A DNA stretch of 18,197 nt from Gracilaria caudata (GCA_030374735.1 JASCIV010000500.1:1-18197), one strand, 5' to 3'. Counted from the first letter of the stretch, positions 8,071 through 17,047 are shown. Notes: generated by a model not told the origin, from the letters alone. Numbers and translations: made by a program.

Positions 8071-9163
8071 ATGTCGGTCGATCTTTTCTATCCAGGTACG
8101 TCTTTTCTTTGGTTTGTATTTTCTATGCCGCCCAAGCTCTCGCCATACAAACCGAACTGACAGAAAACTGATTCCAACACTATTCTCAACACCAGAGAAC
8201 CGAAGCCGTGCCCAACGCCTGACTGAACTTGTTGACGATATTACGGCCATGCAGCGGGAGCTCAAGAACGACTCCGACAACCTCGACGCTAAGGACGAGA
8301 ACATGAGGCCCTTGATGAACAAGATCATGGACTCCAACGGTCTTACTACCTTCGATGAGCTCGTTAATAAGGCAGTTGAGGTGCTCACAGAAGAAGAGGC
8401 GCAAGACATCAGGGATATGCTCGAGGAGATTAAGAGCACAAACACCGCACTTGAGCAGACTTTTGGCGTTTTCTCGCTTCTTACGCTCAGCGCTACCACT
8501 GCCGCTGCTACGGCTAAAGCCGTGCAGTTGCTCAAGAGTGGCGCATTTGTCACCTCCTATCGTCTGGTTATTCGTGGTATGTCTCGTATCGTCTCTGGAG
8601 GTGCTAATGCCCTCGAAGAGGCTGCTGCTCTATTCGGAGCTGCCAGCAGGGCTTCCACCGCTCTTCTCCGAAACTTTGAAGCTACCACCGCAGTCGGACG
8701 CATCACCAAGGTCGTGAAGACGGCCGGAAAAGTACTGTCTGTGGTTGGCTTCTTTGCTGATGCGATTGTGGCCGTAATTGCTGCAATCGAGGGCGCCGAG
8801 CAGAAGGAACAGCTGATCAAGGCCATCAAGGAGAACTTCTCGAAGCGTATTGAAGTGGCTCTGATCAATGAGCTTGGAAGCGCCGCGGTATCTTTCAATG
8901 GAAACCTGGAATCTATCTTGCTCCTAGAAAACCAGATCGTGGAGACGCCAACTTTGGAGTCTGTTCTACGCCCCTCTATTGATGTTCTGACCGATAATGT
9001 TGTCACCTCGATGGAAGAGCGATTCGGGCAGATTACGTACGAAAGTGCTGCTGCAACGTTCACGCAGTTGGACATCTCGCGTGATAGTTACACCAACGAT
9101 GATCCGTCAATCGCCGAAGTGGTCAAGAAGCTGGAAGATGAAGAGAGCATTATCTATGACTGA
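8071..9163 (+). CDS. Putative membrane-active helical protein T2 (two exons)
   Basis: Exon 1 is 8071-8095 (25 nt, encoding MSVDLFYP plus one base), the intron is 8096-8195, and exon 2 is 8196-9163. The spliced CDS is 993 nt, 330 residues. The frame of exon 2 is open back to 7880, but that reading runs through the TATA box and intron and is rejected in favour of the start shared with T1. Parts: 10-97 charged helical region; FGVFSLLTLSATTAAATA at 98-115; amphipathic Ala-rich part with GGANALEEA; VVKTAGKVLSVVGFF (181-195) leading into the most hydrophobic helix, 188-206; NGNLESILLLE at 243-253; LDISRDSYTNDDPS at 300-313; acidic end. It aligns with T1 without gaps, so the two are under constraint on length. 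There is no signal peptide, so it is cytosolic, membrane-inserting or exported by another route. Pore-forming-like architecture is an inference. No catalytic motif was seen. Confidence 0.88.
8096..8195 (+). other. Intron of T2 (100 nt, phase 1)
   Basis: Begins GTACGT and ends ACACCAG, with CTGAC at 8157-8161 and CTGAT at 8168-8172 as branch candidates. Its position is identical to that of T1 (splitting the Glu codon of FYPE), while the intron sequences themselves differ in length and content. Confidence 0.88.
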
Positions 9164-10132
9164 AGTTGGGCCACGAATCAATCGTGGGGGAAAGTGTTTA
9201 AGCCATTGCCCGATAAAGTGAACAGGATCTGCATGGCAGGTCCGATCGTGAAGTAAAAGTATCTATATGCGTTTTGTCCTGAACCTTTGCGATTGATGCC
9301 CTTGTATGTGTGAGGTGTTGCACGATGGAACCGAGTTGACCGCAGACGTTTGGTCAAGCAAATGCCCTGCATTAACTGCATAACATTACGTCAACTATAA
9401 ACAAGCGCTCGATTCGTAAGGGTTGTTTCTGATTGACGTCTCCCAAAACTTGAACGAAGCACAAAGTAACTGCAGTATTGGTCAATTTGTACATATCCTT
9501 TTAGTAGGTTTTGGTCGTTCTCCCTGTGTTGATAGGTCGAAAGTTTACAGTAATGTGTGAGGTTTCTAGGTATTCACTTGGAAGAGAGTTCGACAAAGAG
9601 TGATGAATGCGTTCAATAAGATTGCCAACTGTACGTATGGCAATGGCTTAGCCACTACGAAGGGTGTCAAAGGTCATGTAACAACGATACAGGTGAAGCA
9701 GGCATGAACGTATCTTTCACGCTGAAGAAGAGCGTGGCGCGCTGTATCTGTGACACGACGTGGACGGACGAGACGAGCTGAGTGCGCCGGCCGTGAGCGA
9801 ATAACCGGTGCATTATAAGGTACAAGCCATGCGCCGATTGCGCTTCAAAGTAATGAAATGTATGAAGCTTTATTTCAGAGTTTAAAGCTCAAACCCCAAA
9901 GGATCAATGATCCCAGACTGTAACGCGACCGCTCGCTGCGCATATGTGAGTTTGCTCGTTTCTCGTATCCGTAACAACTGGCATCAAGGTTATTCCAGGT
10001 TGACCGTGCACGTGACACGGTGATGAGGTAGACGCTCTCGACGCTCTCGTCGCACAGCAAATTCGGGGCCTCTTTGAAACGCTTACACACGGGGAAAAGG
10101 AAAGCGACCAGAACTAGTATTCATCCCCGCGA
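9164..10132. other. Intergenic between convergent T2 and P2
   Basis: This is the 3' flank of T2 (+) and P2 (-). No gene is supported. A TTATAAGG sequence near 9815 on the plus strand is TATA-like, but only a very short open frame follows. The stretch is long for two converging 3' ends, so a small non-coding transcript is possible but unseen. Confidence 0.4.
9869..9874 (-). terminator. Possible polyadenylation signal of P2
   Basis: AATAAA on the minus strand, about 259 nt after the P2 stop. Weak on its own. Confidence 0.3.
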
Positions 10133-11839
10133 TCACGCGCGGAACAGTGCGCCGGCACGCACGTCAAACAAACCCAGTTGTGTGTTCCGCCTCAGAATTT
10201 GTCCAAACAGCGGCACGCCCGTGAAGATGCCAGCCCGCAGCAGCGGCAGCGCGTTCAACACGTCCTGTCCAATGGCGCCATGTCGATCTTCGTCAAGGTA
10301 GAACCATCGGTCACCATCGCGAAGCCGCTCAAATTCTCGTCTCCACAGTTCCGTGTTCGTGCTGCCCATGGGCGAACTGAAGCTGGTGTCCTCCGCCATG
10401 AGTCCCACCCATGCTTCCACCTCGCTCACGTCCTTGTAAGCGTTCTGCAGCATGCGAACGGTTGTTCGGTCGCGAGAGATGTCCTGGAACGAGTTTGTTC
10501 GCCGACCCGTCAGGTGTTGTCGCAACTGCGTGTAGCGTGGTATGTTGTGGTCGCGACCTCGCTGTAGATTGAGCGCGATTAGATCGATTCCTTCCACCTC
10601 TCTCACGCCGGAGAAAAGAAAGTTTCGCAGAGCATCGACGTTTTTCGTGTCCACCTGCTGTGCACGAGTTTGCATTGCGCCACGAAGGAAGTCCTCCATG
10701 TCACCCGCTTTCATATTGCTATCTCTGAAGAACATGTCTCGCATGTTAATCGGCGTCAGTCGGCGGCCAAATGCATCAACTCGACTGATGCTGTTCCCCA
10801 CCATGGTATGTCCAACACGGAAGCCCGCTGTAGAGAACTCTACGCTCACAGTGGGATCAACACTGGGCTGGTATCCTCGATATCTCTGTACAGTGTTGCG
10901 ACCCAGCATCACCGGTAGCCATTCTTCGTACACAACCTTCTGGTACTGTGCAATGTTGATGGCTCTTGCGGTCTCGTACAACTCTGAAGCAGGCCGCGTC
11001 CGAAGAGAGCCCACCGACTGCAGTTGAGAGCAGATGAAGTTGTGTTCCCTCACGAACAGGGTGTGCAAAACCGTCAACATTGAGTGTTCGTTCACTCGAG
11101 TATCCCCAGCCAAATAGAACGATGACGAGCTTGATGGCGAGTTTGTGAAGCCACCCTCATTGTACGGAAGGAAGTCGCCGTTCGAAGTTTTGAGTGTGCA
11201 CGAGTTGTCCTGGCGAAGGGCGTTATTGCGATCTTCATCCACACCGTACACCATAGAAAGATCCAGTGCAGAGGTCACTACCGAGATGGGTCGTTCCTTT
11301 GCTGATGACGAACTCACTTTTTGTCGCAACGAGCGAGTAAACGAAAGATGCGATTGCAAAAGTGTGCCATCATCAGCAGGCACTTCAATAGGGACTTCGT
11401 CATCCGATACGGGAGTGGACACCAAATCATGATCGATAAACTGACCGAAGAACACAAACAGCTCGTTTATGCGAGATGGATTTGGTACGTCGCCCTGTTG
11501 GTCAGCCACGGCATTGGAAACCGCTCGCGCACTTGGCAGGCCATCATCGTTGAAGAGTTTGGAGTCCACGTCGAGATAACTCATCTGTGCGCGTCGAGCC
11601 TCTCCCAACGATGGATCGATGGCAGATGTACATCGTCCAGACAGCGTTCTGACGGACAGCGCCTCACATTCCGGGTGTGTATCGGCGATTGTTGAAGACT
11701 GCAGGTTGAACAAGTTTGGGGGCGCAATGGGCAGTAGAAATGGAAAGCCTCGCCCGATCAAGGATGGTGGCTGGGCAGTAACGCTCGCTAACAACAGAGC
11801 CACGAAGCTCAACGACAAGACGGACTGGCGTATCTTCAT
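10133..11839 (-). CDS. Secreted animal-type haem peroxidase P2
   Basis: Intronless, 568 residues, ATG at 11839. Residues 1-22 are a signal peptide (basic start, then LSFVALLLASVTA, cleavage likely before QPP). The protein belongs to the myeloperoxidase/peroxinectin superfamily, which uses hydrogen peroxide to oxidise halides or organic substrates. Visible active-site set: FGQFIDHD with Q133, D136, distal H137 and calcium-ligand D138; TSALDLSMVYG (189-199), the second calcium loop with T189, D193 and S195; AGDTRVNEH with catalytic R248 and E251, the latter a haem-ester candidate; GFRVGHT with proximal H344; and N424 in LNLQRGRDH. H252 stands where myeloperoxidase has the Met that makes its sulfonium link, so the haem would be bound as in lactoperoxidase. 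Cysteines 58, 70, 214 and 270 are shared with P3. Length is typical of the catalytic domain alone. Halide preference cannot be read from sequence. Confidence 0.93.
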   Translation of the reverse strand: MKIRQSVLSLSFVALLLASVTAQPPSLIGRGFPFLLPIAPPNLFNLQSSTIADTHPECEALSVRTLSGRCTSAIDPSLGEARRAQMSYLDVDSKLFNDDGLPSARAVSNAVADQQGDVPNPSRINELFVFFGQFIDHDLVSTPVSDDEVPIEVPADDGTLLQSHLSFTRSLRQKVSSSSAKERPISVVTSALDLSMVYGVDEDRNNALRQDNSCTLKTSNGDFLPYNEGGFTNSPSSSSSFYLAGDTRVNEHSMLTVLHTLFVREHNFICSQLQSVGSLRTRPASELYETARAINIAQYQKVVYEEWLPVMLGRNTVQRYRGYQPSVDPTVSVEFSTAGFRVGHTMVGNSISRVDAFGRRLTPINMRDMFFRDSNMKAGDMEDFLRGAMQTRAQQVDTKNVDALRNFLFSGVREVEGIDLIALNLQRGRDHNIPRYTQLRQHLTGRRTNSFQDISRDRTTVRMLQNAYKDVSEVEAWVGLMAEDTSFSSPMGSTNTELWRREFERLRDGDRWFYLDEDRHGAIGQDVLNALPLLRAGIFTGVPLFGQILRRNTQLGLFDVRAGALFRA

Positions 11840-11924
11840 GGCGTGCGCTTCGCGTGTACAGATGTGGTGACCAAGACTGGCGCGTACCGTACAGGGACTG
11901 GCACGCAGGCCAGATGCGCGAATG

Positions 11925-11932
11925 CATTTATG
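11925..11932 (-). promoter_or_regulatory. TATA-like box of P2
   Basis: CATAAATG on the minus strand, 86-93 nt before the P2 ATG. The P3 TATA box sits at almost the same distance, which supports both. Confidence 0.45.
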
Positions 11933-12001
11933 CTGCCTCGATCACGGGCCTCAGCCCCGTTGCGAACAAGAGATAGTGTTGCTAGGTTATTGCGGATGGA
12001 A

Positions 12002-12017
12002 GGGGGGGTTGGGGGGG
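12002..12017 (+). repeat. G7-TT-G7 run, possible G-quadruplex
   Basis: Two runs of seven G separated by TT fit the G3-N1-G3-N2-G3-N1-G3 quadruplex pattern. It lies about 160-180 nt upstream of the P2 ATG, beyond the TATA-like box, on the strand opposite to P2. Confidence 0.5.
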
Positions 12018-12125
12018 TATGGAGGAGTGGAGCAGGTTGTTACAAGCAACGGCGCATGCGGACGTACGGAACTGTTTCAGAGGCGTATGTACACGCGCTG
12101 AACACGTAACATTTATCAGTTAAGT

Positions 12126-12151
12126 TTGCCTGCGGATATATCCGCAGGCAA
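12126..12151. repeat. 26-bp perfect palindrome upstream of P2
   Basis: The half TTGCCTGCGGATA (12126-12138) is followed with no spacer by its exact reverse complement (12139-12151). It lies about 290 nt upstream of the P2 ATG. Perfect two-fold symmetry of this length suits a dimeric DNA-binding protein or a hairpin. No such site is seen upstream of P3. Confidence 0.7.
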
Positions 12152-13370
12152 GCGTTGATTTGTGCGTGTTGTTGTCGCTCAGCAGCGTTACGATCGCGGG
12201 CCCACGGATCAACCGAAGCGCTTCGGCTCTCATACAAACGATTCTTTTGCTGTGTGTAAACGGCGCGTGTGTGCGCTGTGCTGTGCGATGTGTGTGTGAA
12301 GAGCAACGCGCTCCGGCCGGCAATGGGCGTGACGCTGCAAGCAAATTCTACGAACAATGCTGAGGGAGAAGTCTCTGCATGGACTGTACCCGCTCCGGGA
12401 GCTCTGGCTTACACTGCTTACAAATTCGAGCCACAATTCATCATGTCACAATGACCGCCCCACGCGCTGGCAACATGACAGCGCATTTCAAAGAAATTAT
12501 TTCGCAAATTAATTCGTTTCGGCGAATCTGTTCGGGCTTCCGTGCCACAGCGTCGTCAGTGCGCCAGTGCATTGCGGCGCGCATGCTTCGAGCACGCGCG
12601 CCATGTGCGCGAATCGATAAAGAGCTGGCAGGATTTCCTGCTGTCGATAGCTGTCCGTCGCTGGCTTGCGCTCGACAGGCAGCGCAGCAACACCCATTAC
12701 AAATCCAACAACGCCGCAGCATGCCCGCCTTGCTTCGTGGCTTTCCATCACATGCGCTGTTCCAGCGGCCATTTGGAACAGCCGCCATGCCACTCGCTAG
12801 CTGCAGCCATGACAAAGTCCATTCCAGTGCAAAAGCCTACATTGCAAATCAACTTACTTGAGAATGTGTGCTCCTGATGAAGCACGCATCAATCAGAACG
12901 TTTCTGTGACACGGGCAAATGATTTTGTGGCCGAAAACTTGAGCTTCGAGTGAATGCAAAATGAGAATCCGGCGGCTCGTTGCCTCATTCCACAACTCTC
13001 AGGAGGGAACAAGAATTGTTTTCCACAAACTCTATCGAGAGGGAAGAGGATTTGTGAGTGCTGTGAGGAAATGTCGCCTTCAGCGCAACGGGCTTCATCC
13101 GGAATAACTTGATCCACGAAAGCCTCGTACATGGTACGAAGTCTCAGAGTTGGATGTAGTAACGTATTGGCGTACATGCTATCATATAATAAACATTTGA
13201 AACACTTGAGCGCACCAGGAATGCACCCAAATCCACATTCAGGTGCATCACTGAACGCCACTTCTACATTGTTGGAACTGTTTTTTAAAGCAGTCTCGAG
13301 CCCACACACATCTACAACTTTTCTAATCGATCATTCAGGAGTTGCAGACAAAATATCTCTTATGAAAGCC
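12152..13370. other. Region between P3 and P2, no supported gene
   Basis: The stretch around 12150-12870 is CpG-rich and open in several frames on both strands, with frames up to 160 codons (ATG at 12379, plus strand). None has a recognisable motif, and openness on both strands is expected where TA-containing stop codons are rare. A 138-codon minus-strand frame at 12893-13309 is Cys-containing but starts only at GTG with a stop just upstream. No peroxidase remnant was found here. Confidence 0.4.
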
Positions 13371-13376
13371 TTTATT
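13371..13376 (-). terminator. Possible polyadenylation signal of P3
   Basis: AATAAA on the minus strand, about 128 nt after the P3 stop, matching the 123 nt seen for P1. Confidence 0.4.
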
Positions 13377-13503
13377 ATAATCAGTAGCAGTAAATCATGG
13401 ACAATAAGATTCGCCAATATCATACTTGGCGGCAAACAAACATAAGCAAATTCCCGCATCCTTGGGTCGCAACCACGCTTAAAGCAACGTTAGTCCGCAT
13501 TCA

Positions 13504-15210
13504 TTAAACACGGAACACGTTCACGCCCGAGGACACATCACGGCGGTTGATCGAAGTAGTCCGCAGCAAAATACGGCTGAACATGGATTGGCTGGAGAAG
13601 ATAGCAATATCAACTTCTGGAAGAGCATCCAACACGTTCTGAGGAATCTGGTTGTGGCGAGCATTGTCAAGATAGAAAAACCTGTCTCCGTCCCGAAGCC
13701 GCGTGAACTCTGTCCTCCACAGCTCCGCGTTTGTTCGGCCCAGACCAACAGCGCCTTGCTTATCTTCGGCCATCAATCCAGGCCACGCCTCAATGTTGTC
13801 TACAGTTCCGTACGCATCCTCAAGTCTCTGCTGCACAACTGGGTCAGAAGACACCTGACTGAAAGAGCTGGCTGGAGAGCCAAGGAAGAATTGGCGAAGC
13901 TCATTGAATCGCGGTACATTGTGATCACGTCCTCTTTGAAGGTTGAGCGCAATCAGATCAATTCCAGGTTCCTCGGGAACGTTGAGGAACAGAAAGTTGC
14001 GCAAGGCGTCAACAACGAAAGGGTCCACTTCCTGCGCCCGTGTTCCAGCAGCACCACGCACAAAGTTCTCAATGTCGCCAGCCGCAAGGTTACTGTCCCG
14101 GAAGAACATCTCCTCCATAGTAATAAGAGGGAGTCTAACTCCGTTCGAATCAATTCTGCTCACTCCGTTGCCAACCATTGTGTGCCCGAGTCGGAAGCCG
14201 GCTGTGGTAAATTCAACACTAATCGTAGGATCCACATTGTCCTTGTAACCGGTGTAACGAGCAAGAGTGCGACCCAAGATCGCCGGGAGCCACTCCTCGT
14301 AGATGATCTTCTGATACTGGGCAATGTTGATGGCACGCGCCGCTTCGAACATATTCTCGGGTGTCATGTCAGGCAGAGCGTCCTCCAGGAGGCTGCAGAT
14401 GTTATTGTGCTCACGAAGGAAGACGGTGTGCATGGTTGTAAGGACGGGGTGTTCGTTCACTCTGGTGTCTCCTGCAATGTACAAGGAATCCGAGGTGGAT
14501 GGAGAGTTGGCAAAGCCGCCGGTATTGAAAGGCAGGTTATTTCCCGCAGAGGTCTTGAGACGGCATGAGTTTGGTTCTCTCAGGAACGCATTTCGCTCGG
14601 GGTCAACACCATACACATTAGACAGGTCCAGAGCTGAGGAGAGTACGGTAATGGGGCGCTCTTCCGCGGACGAGGAGCTTACAAGACCTCGCACTGAACG
14701 CTCAAATTGTAAGTGATCAACATTCAAGTCAGGGTCACCTTCCGGAACGTCGATATCCACCTCTACGTCAGAGAGCGGTGATAAGGCAAAGTCATGGTCG
14801 ATGAACTGCCCAAAGAAGACAAAAAGTTCATTCAGACGACCGGAGTTGAGAGTGTTTCCCGATTGATCAGAGACAATGTTTGAGATAACACGAGGGCTTT
14901 CCAAACCTTCACCAGCAAAGTTTCTCGAATCAACGTTGAGATAACTGAACTGAGCTCGTCGAGCCTCTCCAAGATTTGGGTCAACTGCGGAAGTACAACG
15001 GCCGGTGAGCGTTCTAATGGGAAGAGCTTGGCATTCTGGATCAACGTTATCCAGAGGCGCTGTGGAGAGTGTGAAGAATGAGCTGCGAGGGGGTGAAGGC
15101 GGCAAAGCTGTGAAGAAACTTGCACCGACTCCTCTGCCAGGTTGTGGGGCTTGGGCAAATGCGAGGGAGAGGAAGGAAGAGAGGATCAGAAATAGTCTGA
15201 TTGGGGCCAT
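13504..15210 (-). CDS. Secreted animal-type haem peroxidase P3
   Basis: Intronless, 568 residues. The ATG at 15210 in ACCATGG context is chosen; the frame extends to 15234 only from a TTG. The signal peptide is APIRLFLILSSFLSLAFA, with cleavage before QAP. Same family as P2, with the full active site: FGQFIDHD with Q135, D138, distal H139 and D140; SSALDLSNVYG (191-201) calcium loop with D195 and S197; AGDTRVNEH with R250, E253 and H254; GFRLGHT with proximal H343; N423 in LNLQRGRDH. Cysteines 60, 72, 216 and 272 match those of P2. P2 and P3 happen to have the same length but contain compensating small shifts, so they are diverged duplicates and not recent copies. Its end is much closer to P1 than to P2. 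Role: extracellular oxidation with peroxide, perhaps halogenation or cross-linking of wall material (inference from family). Confidence 0.93.
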   Translation of the reverse strand: MAPIRLFLILSSFLSLAFAQAPQPGRGVGASFFTALPPSPPRSSFFTLSTAPLDNVDPECQALPIRTLTGRCTSAVDPNLGEARRAQFSYLNVDSRNFAGEGLESPRVISNIVSDQSGNTLNSGRLNELFVFFGQFIDHDFALSPLSDVEVDIDVPEGDPDLNVDHLQFERSVRGLVSSSSAEERPITVLSSALDLSNVYGVDPERNAFLREPNSCRLKTSAGNNLPFNTGGFANSPSTSDSLYIAGDTRVNEHPVLTTMHTVFLREHNNICSLLEDALPDMTPENMFEAARAINIAQYQKIIYEEWLPAILGRTLARYTGYKDNVDPTISVEFTTAGFRLGHTMVGNGVSRIDSNGVRLPLITMEEMFFRDSNLAAGDIENFVRGAAGTRAQEVDPFVVDALRNFLFLNVPEEPGIDLIALNLQRGRDHNVPRFNELRQFFLGSPASSFSQVSSDPVVQQRLEDAYGTVDNIEAWPGLMAEDKQGAVGLGRTNAELWRTEFTRLRDGDRFFYLDNARHNQIPQNVLDALPEVDIAIFSSQSMFSRILLRTTSINRRDVSSGVNVFRV

Positions 15211-15292
15211 GGTTACAATAAAATGGAGATGCAAAAGCGGGTTGTTCGGAGGTATGACGGGAAGAAAGGTGGAGGTGAGGAGCGTATTATGC

Positions 15293-15300
15293 TTTATATA
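15293..15300 (-). promoter_or_regulatory. TATA box of P3
   Basis: TATATAAA on the minus strand, 83-90 nt before the ATG at 15210. Good match and spacing, implying a 5' UTR of about 50-60 nt. Confidence 0.6.
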
Positions 15301-16173
15301 TCGTGAACTTCCATGGCAGATTTAAGTGGGCTGTGCAGGAAATGAAGCTCGCCTGGAGCCCTGAATGACCATGCATAAATCAGCTCTAAAGCACTGGAGT
15401 AGGATTTGAGGAGAGTGTAACCTATGACGAAGAGGGGGTTGGCTAAGGAGGATCGGATGATGACAAGGTTAATTGCACTGGTGATGCTAGAATAATCGCC
15501 GAATAGGACGACTGAGAATTAATACAACGTGCAAAAGCGCTGTGCGAGAATGACAATACAGGTACAACATGGACATCTGCAAAGATCTCTGCTTTGGTCT
15601 CTGCCAAAGTTCTGGAGTAGATAATCGACAACCAGTCCATTTGACAGATGGATTCTCTCCTCGGTGTGATACTGTACAATTGTTGGAAACAGGCTGCAGC
15701 ATGGTTTACGCATCACACTGGCCATTCAGAACCTCACCAGAGTTCAAACACACGGAAACGTTTCCGAATCATATCGAATCAAAAGCAATCGTCTATATCG
15801 ATTCTGTATAGCCATGAAAGGGGCGGTGGCGTGGAAAAGCAGTAGGGTTCGACGAAGATAATGTGGTATGGCATATCATTTGGTGTAAGCTGTAAGGAGC
15901 GTCAGTGATTGCTTCCAACAGAGACGTTATGTCATGTGAACCATTGTTGTGTGCAGCCAGACGGACTTGAATTCAGCTTCATTGCTGGGCCAGATGTGAG
16001 CTTCCAGAAGCCTGAACCTGAACATTATTTGATCCCAGTAACTTTTTAGCACTGACGAAAACGATGTAACCCACGAAAACAGCCATTTTCTTATTTTCGC
16101 AATATCAGACCTCGCCTGCCAGCTAGCAAAAATCTGAGCTACGCACGCGACACAGTGAACGTGCATTGTCTGT
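15301..16173. other. Upstream flank of P3, no supported gene
   Basis: Only short overlapping open frames on both strands. Small imperfect hairpins (such as CTTTGG...CCAAAG near 15592-15610) are present. Nothing with coding character is recognised. Confidence 0.4.
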
Positions 16174-16389
16174 CTAATTGACTCCATTCGTATTACCTTC
16201 GTAAAACGAAGCAAGTTTTTCTAAATTTAGCTCTACAACAAAGTACTGGTCAACGTCTGTTACAAAAAAGTCGCCGTACAAACTACGTTCTTTCGCTTCT
16301 TCAATTATTTCGTATTTCGAAAAATGTATATCCTTAGTTAACACACAAACGTGTGCCAACCTTTGACAGTCTTTCACCAAAACTACCAT
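16174..16389 (-). CDS. Small hypothetical protein or gene fragment
   Basis: A 71-codon frame with a true ATG at 16389 and an in-frame stop shortly upstream, so the start is fixed if it is a gene. The peptide is charged and hydrophilic in its second half (EIIEEAKERSLYGDFF, then VDQYFVVELNLEKL) and has no signal peptide or known motif. A donor-like GTAATA follows the codons for SFYEG, so an exon joined to a downstream piece cannot be excluded. It sits at the edge of the AT-rich island. It may be a remnant or chance. No function is proposed. Confidence 0.25.
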   Translation of the reverse strand: MVVLVKDCQRLAHVCVLTKDIHFSKYEIIEEAKERSLYGDFFVTDVDQYFVVELNLEKLASFYEGNTNGVN

Positions 16390-17036
16390 AAACTCAATTA
16401 CTCATTATCTTCAAATAATTCAATTAAACTTTTCGAAGCATTTAAAAATTTAATTTCGTTATAATTCGGAGATCAAATTCCAATTTCTCATACAAATAAC
16501 ACAAAACAAAAATTATATTTTTTCAAACTAGCAGTTATTGATGACAAAAAATCTGGTACCGAAACATCTAACGTCAATATTCGAAGATTAATACTCAATG
16601 CCTAACATGTTGAACAATTTTGGTACCTCAAAACAAATTTAAACAAAATTCTTGAAATTTTTGTAATACAATATAGTACAAAATCATTTTTCTCATGTAA
16701 AAAACCCTTTTCTAATATTTGTAACGTTTTTTAGTATATGTAGTATTTATTAGGTTTTATCTAATAGAATGCAACGTAATTTGTTAAATTTTAAACAATA
16801 ATTTTTTCGAGTATCAAAATTTGAATATTCGCTCAACCTTAAAACTTATTTTTCGAAGTTTGTGAGGCATATCAAAATAAAAATTAATAATAGTACTTGC
16901 TGTTTTTAGTGAAGAAATAAAATTGTGGTAGTGCAAAATATCCTTTGTGGGAATGCGTTATTATTCAGTGCGTATGGTCTTGATCCGTTCCCCATCGTAA
17001 CATCCTTTGTGTAAGAGGCCATTATTTATATGTATC
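16390..17036. other. AT-rich island, no gene
   Basis: Hand counts of six 60-base rows between 16441 and 16860 give 11 to 15 G+C each, about 18-25 %, against roughly half in the neighbouring genes. There are frequent A and T runs and no open frame of note. It abuts the LTR at 17037. The motif ATCCTTTGTG occurs twice near its right end, about 60-70 bases apart. Confidence 0.6.
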
Positions 17037-17047
17037 TGTGGTGCAAA

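Noticed and set aside
8011..9075. Minus-strand frames of 172 and 180 codons across T2
   Set aside because: Antisense to T2. They are Ser/Ala-rich translations of the complementary strand with no independent support.
10542..11027. Plus-strand frame of 161 codons inside P2
   Set aside because: Antisense shadow of P2 with no recognisable features.
12893..13309. Minus-strand Cys-containing frame of 138 codons
   Set aside because: No ATG at its beginning, a stop just upstream, no family resemblance and no convincing splice partner. Kept only as a note in the intergenic entry.
13588..14568. Long plus-strand frame of 326 codons
   Set aside because: It lies antisense within the P3 peroxidase, starts from TTG, and has no motif; it is a shadow of a well-supported gene.
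15927..16214. Minus-strand frame of 95 codons overlapping the small hypothetical gene
   Set aside because: Starts from TTG, has no motif, and no splice junction linking it to the neighbouring frame could be supported.
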